This document shows, one piece after another, positions 60,457 through 64,000 of a stretch of 64,000 nt of DNA (position 1 is its first letter; each line of letters begins with the position of its first letter). The notes under the pieces were generated by a model, which was not told the DNA's origin, searched no databases, and saw only the letters and a list, made by a program, of their open reading frames with translations. The position numbers and the translations under genes were made by a program. Source of the stretch: Dillenia suffruticosa (lineage: Eukaryota; Streptophyta; Magnoliopsida; Dilleniales; Dilleniaceae); the NCBI GenBank assembly GCA_033439265.1, contig JAVTVX010000019.1, positions 3,417,501-3,481,500 of the forward strand. The letters are read 5' to 3'.

Positions 60457-60648
60457 TTAATTGGGTCCCCAGCAGATGAGATGCATAACCTTGTCAGCTT
60501 TCTCAGCTTCTCTAATCCTACGTTTCTCATCAACACTCGCACTATTCTTGGCCGGTTCAACTGCACCCGACGAAACCCATCCAACCTGTTCAGAGCTAGT
60601 CGGTTCAGGTCTGGGCCCGTTCTGAGAAGGCTTGAAATCAGCCATCAT
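60457..60648 (-). CDS. Small hypothetical protein (62-63 aa)
   Basis: The minus-strand ORF starts MMADFKPSQNGPRPEPTSSE (second Met at 60645 equally possible), has a Ser/Glu/Lys-rich middle (EKRRIREAEKADKV) and ends VMHLICWGPN. The first half is hydrophilic and probably disordered, followed by a short charged helix and a compact hydrophobic tail. Composition and codon use are much more protein-like than other short ORFs here, and the surrounding sequence is non-repetitive, so a real small gene is plausible. I do not recognise the family. It could also be the last exon of a larger gene with unseen upstream exons. Confidence 0.45.
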   Translation of the reverse strand: MMADFKPSQNGPRPEPTSSEQVGWVSSGAVEPAKNSASVDEKRRIREAEKADKVMHLICWGPN

Positions 60649-61724
60649 GTTTGAGCTCTTATCCCGGTTGTATTCTCTTAACCCTTGAAGTTCTCTAACA
60701 CATACTCTGGCTCATATACCTCATGCTCATAACCAAAAAAACCTATTCTCTCTTCTTCACTATGCTTTTAGATTTACCTGGGGCGAAAGGGTTGCAAACG
60801 GCCCACCATTTTCGGATCTTGAAATTTGAACAAGTTGTCTTTTTTCTTGGTGGGGTTTGGAAATTTTGAGGAATTTGATCTGGGGGTTAGTGTCTTGTAG
60901 ACTAATTTTTCTACGGTACAAGAAGACATGGTTTTGGACAAACTAGGGGTGGCTTCTTTCTATGGTTGCTCAATGAAATGATGTTGATGGGGGGCTTGTT
61001 TTCTTTTGGAAGGTTCACGACACTTGACCTTTTCATGGAGACGTCACTCACCTTTTGTTTTGAATTCAGTATTTTCGTATTATAGATATGAAAATCTCTG
61101 CATTTGAATATACCACTAAATTTATATAACAGTTCAAAAATTACATATATAAAATCAAGTCTCTATTTTTCTCAAAATCTCCTCACTAAATGATAACTTT
61201 TTGTTTGGCAAAGATACATAATTTTTTATATAACATTAAAATTTTTCTTTAAAAATTTTTAAATCATTTATGAATTTTATTTTGATAAAAAATAGAATTT
61301 TAAAATAAAATAACTTGTTTTTTTTTTTATAAAAAGGTAGAGTTGGTTCGTATGACGGTTTTGATGGAAAAATACAAATGTATGCGGGATGATTTAAATG
61401 ATTTGTGTATTTTTTTACGATGTTAGTTTTACGGACAGAGTATCTGTCATATATGTAAATTATCTAAACACCTCATTTATAAGAAATTTTATCTTGAAAT
61501 TCAAAATTTATTCTATTAAGAAATAGTTTTTTTTTGTAGTGGTTGATTATTTTGTAATATAAAAATAAAATTTTTTATATTTTTTTATTTTTGATATATT
61601 TTATTTTAAATAAATATAGAGGGTGAGGAGAGTTTGTAAAAAGATCCCAAAAAGGTATGGGATGTGTCATGATTTATGTAAAGTTTGTGAGCGTGAAAAA
61701 TACATAATTCTAAAAAATTCATAT
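60649..61724. other. Intergenic, AT-rich, nothing recognised
   Basis: The first 350 bp could contain the promoter of the small ORF. From 61070 on the sequence is A/T-rich with no open frame of note. Confidence 0.4.
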
Positions 61725-61922
61725 ACTAACGGTTAATTGGTCTAATGAGATATGATTTAAATTTTTTAATCAAAATTTTGAGTTTAACTCGCGATTTGAG
61801 TATAAAGCAGATTACGTTGGAGAATAATCCTTATATGGATCGCTGTAAATTCTAAACTGAATTAGTCAGAATATAATTTTAAATATCAATTAATATATTA
61901 CCAAAAAATAAAAAATAAAAAA
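61725..61922 (+). mobile_element. SINE relic (relative of the THF1 intron copy)
   Basis: GGTTAATTGGTCTAATGAGA, TTTGAGTTTAACTCGCG, CAGATTACGTTGGAGAATA, CTAAACTGAATTAGTCAGAA and an A-rich tail run in the same order as 52989-53179, with many transitions typical of old methylated copies. No target duplication was found. Confidence 0.6.
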
Positions 61923-62479
61923 ACCACGTGCAACTTCTTGATATTTTCATCCTTCTTCCTATTAGACCTATAAGTGTATAAGAGTTTTGTAAGAGACAAA
62001 AATTTGTAACACATCTAATGAACTGAATGTCGACTCTTAGACTAGTTTTTTAAAAACTCATTCACTACTAAGTTGTATGCACCTTTTTAGTTAATAAAGT
62101 CTTATTGTTTGTAATCAAATGTGATTATGATTGTTTTTATTATTTGTTTTGCTTACGATAAAGAGACTTGGGTTAATCTTAATACATACAAACGTACCGT
62201 ATAATATGATTGGCTATTAGAAATTATGTTAGAAGAGATTTTTGGCCTGGTTGTTAGATACCATAGTGGTATACAAATGTGGAAATGTCTTGAAAATCAT
62301 GTTCTTGCCTTTAATAAGGAAAAAGAAATACAAGGAATTAGTTAGCAATTAGAAGATAGAATTGGCCACTAGAAAATTCAAAAAAATTACATATGATAAT
62401 CTTACTATATATTATACAATAGACTTTACAGGATGTGGATAAAGTTTTCCAATTGACTAGAGTGGCCATGTTAACAACC

Positions 62480-63268
62480 CTATAATTTAGCAGTATTGTC
62501 AAAAACTCTATAATTGCCGGGAAGGGGATGTCATGGTAGACATAATCGAGGATATGGTTTTTTTTTTTTTTTTTTTTTTATTATGGTTTGATCATCAATT
62601 CAGTATTCGGAAATTTATCCTGACTAATTTAAATCGATCGCTTATAGGGTCCACTTTTGGGGACAGATCTCTCAATACTGATTTTTTCATTTCTATAAGA
62701 GATTGAAATTCTAATCATAATTAAGAAACGTCAGTCGAAGACTTAGTTTCAATTCTAGAAATACATGTTTTACTCCTACGGATCTTATTCTTATCACGGT
62801 GGTTTCCAACATCAATCCAAGGCCACAACCAAAATATTTGCAAAATGGTAATTTGCAACCTGCACAAACTACCAAAGGTGAAACACTTTGTCAAATTTGT
62901 GGTATTCATGGTCAAATTGCTTCAAGATGTTGGTACAGGCTTGATCATGATTATTAATGTGAAGAAATACCTCAAATCTTTGCAGCACTCTCTTTTGATG
63001 AGCATAGAGATCCAAACTTTTGTGCAAATTATGCATCAACTGCTCATATGACATCTAATCCAAGTACTCTCCATTTTTCTCATCCATATCATGGTACCAT
63101 GAAAATCTATACGAGTGACGGAAATGCTCTATCTATTATACATATTGGGTCTGCAAATATTGGACATGTTAAACTAGATAATGTATTGGTGGTATTAAAA
63201 TTAAAGAAGAACTTACTTTCTGTCAGTGAATTTATTAAAGAAAATGACTATATTTTTGAGTTTTAACA

Positions 63269-63304
<36 letters not shown>

Positions 63305-63560
63305 AAAGACCAATAATAAAAAGAGTTCTAACAAAACGAACCCAAAGCGGAAAACTTTATACCTTGGATGATGGAGTTTAACATGCACTTGCGATAATCA
63401 AGATTGTTTTGAACATCCCCATTTATGCATTTTGAAAAATTTGACCTCAAATAATGTTACGAGTATTTGGGCAAAACCAGATAGACCATCCACTAGTAGT
63501 CAAATGAAAAAAAGTTGTAAACTTTATTTCACTTCGAATAATGAAAAGACTGATTTTCCC
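62480..63560 (+). pseudogene. Ty1/copia gag-protease-preintegrase relic, split by a SINE
   Basis: The plus strand reads GRGCHGRHNRGYG (a Gly/Arg-rich gag segment), then a SINE insertion, then FNSRNTCF, TTKGETLCQICGIHGQIASR (zinc-knuckle remains), YASTAHMTSNPSTLHFSHPY (protease region), KLDNVLVVLKLKKNLLSVSE and FIKENDYIFEF. A T-tract of about 34 bases follows, then YERPIIKRVL, SGKLYTLDDGV and NNVTSIWAKPDR, as in the GAG-pre-integrase domain. One stop (after LDHDY) and frame breaks make it inactive. No LTR was found before the window ends. Confidence 0.85.
62555..62735 (-). mobile_element. SINE (family 1) inserted in copia gag
   Basis: On the minus strand the insert reads TTAGAATTTCAATCTCTTAT, GATCTGTCCCCAAAAGTGGA, CCCTATAAG, AAATTAGTCAGGATAAA, CCGAATACTGAATTGATGAT and a tail of about 24 A. 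It shares phrases with 36500-36671. Flanks AATCGAGGATATGGT and AGTCGAAGACTTAGT look like a worn target duplication (10 of 15 identical). Confidence 0.65.
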
Positions 63561-64000
63561 CTCTGCACAATTCATTATAATTCATAGGATCTTTCACTGA
63601 TCGATTCTAATTAATATTTTAAATATTTTGTTATTTTTGTTAATGACTTCAAGATTCACTTGATTTTATCTACTTAATAAATTTGATTTCTCTACTTCGT
63701 TTAATCACAGATACATTTAATCCAAATTTACATCGAATTGTGTATCATACAGAATTGAATTCATATGTATCCCTTTAAAAAGATAAATAGTAACCCAACA
63801 TAAACATGTATAGTCTAATAAATGTGTATTTGATTGATTGGCCTTCTGGGAGAATATTATTTTTTTTTATTATATAAAAATTTAAATTTATGATTATCAG
63901 ATTAAAAAAGGAAGATTTATATCGTTAAATTATTACCTTGCAACGAAAAACATTGCTTCTAATTATATAATTTTTAGGCAAAAATATCCTTATAAAAAGA
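63561..64000. other. AT-rich, nothing recognised
   Basis: No coding or terminal repeat signal was found after the copia remains. Homopolymer T/A runs are frequent. Confidence 0.5.

Overview
This is nuclear DNA from a flowering plant, very probably a eudicot. Genes have many short exons with GT-AG introns, intergenic DNA is AT-rich, and the window is full of plant transposable-element relics (Ty1/copia, Ty3/gypsy, LINE, CACTA, hAT-like MITEs, SINEs) and plant-only gene families. The species cannot be named from the sequence. No rRNA gene, tRNA gene or CRISPR array was seen.

Layout. 1-13.3 kb is a nest of broken elements: a LINE reverse transcriptase, a copia RNase H scrap, a CACTA relic, a copia 3' LTR, and a gypsy element that keeps its 1.7-kb 5' LTR and primer-binding site. 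1.9-25.2 kb carries a cluster of BAHD acyltransferase copies of the malonyltransferase-like type, at least eight pieces in both orientations. Only the copy at 20.5-22.2 kb is close to complete. It has one intron inside the HXXXD catalytic motif and a one-base frameshift just before DFGWG. The other copies are truncated, frameshifted or split by transposons.

26.8-49.7 kb holds two tandem, same-strand diacylglycerol kinase genes (A and B). Splice sites could be placed for every coding exon in both, and ten internal exons have identical lengths. A predicts 515 residues and B 485. B looks like an ordinary plant DGK. A has lost B's start codon, uses an upstream first exon, has changes at conserved-looking sites and ends in a different, partly hydrophobic tail. 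Between them lie a copia gag relic carrying a SINE, further SINE relics, microsatellites, a T-rich repeat field and a roughly 0.5-kb direct duplication of the sequence upstream of gene B.

51.4-58.7 kb (minus strand) is an intact five-exon THF1/PSB29 gene for a chloroplast protein of 299 residues, with a perfect G-box about 260 bp upstream of its ATG and a SINE with an 18-bp target-site duplication in intron 3. 59-64 kb is mostly empty apart from a 62-residue ORF, a SINE and a copia gag/protease relic that is itself split by a SINE.

The genes are not a pathway: BAHD enzymes act in specialised metabolism, DGK in phosphatidic-acid signalling, and THF1 in thylakoid and photosystem II upkeep. I found no clearly new biological system. 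The best candidates for a second look are the divergent DGK copy A and the pattern of BAHD cluster decay.
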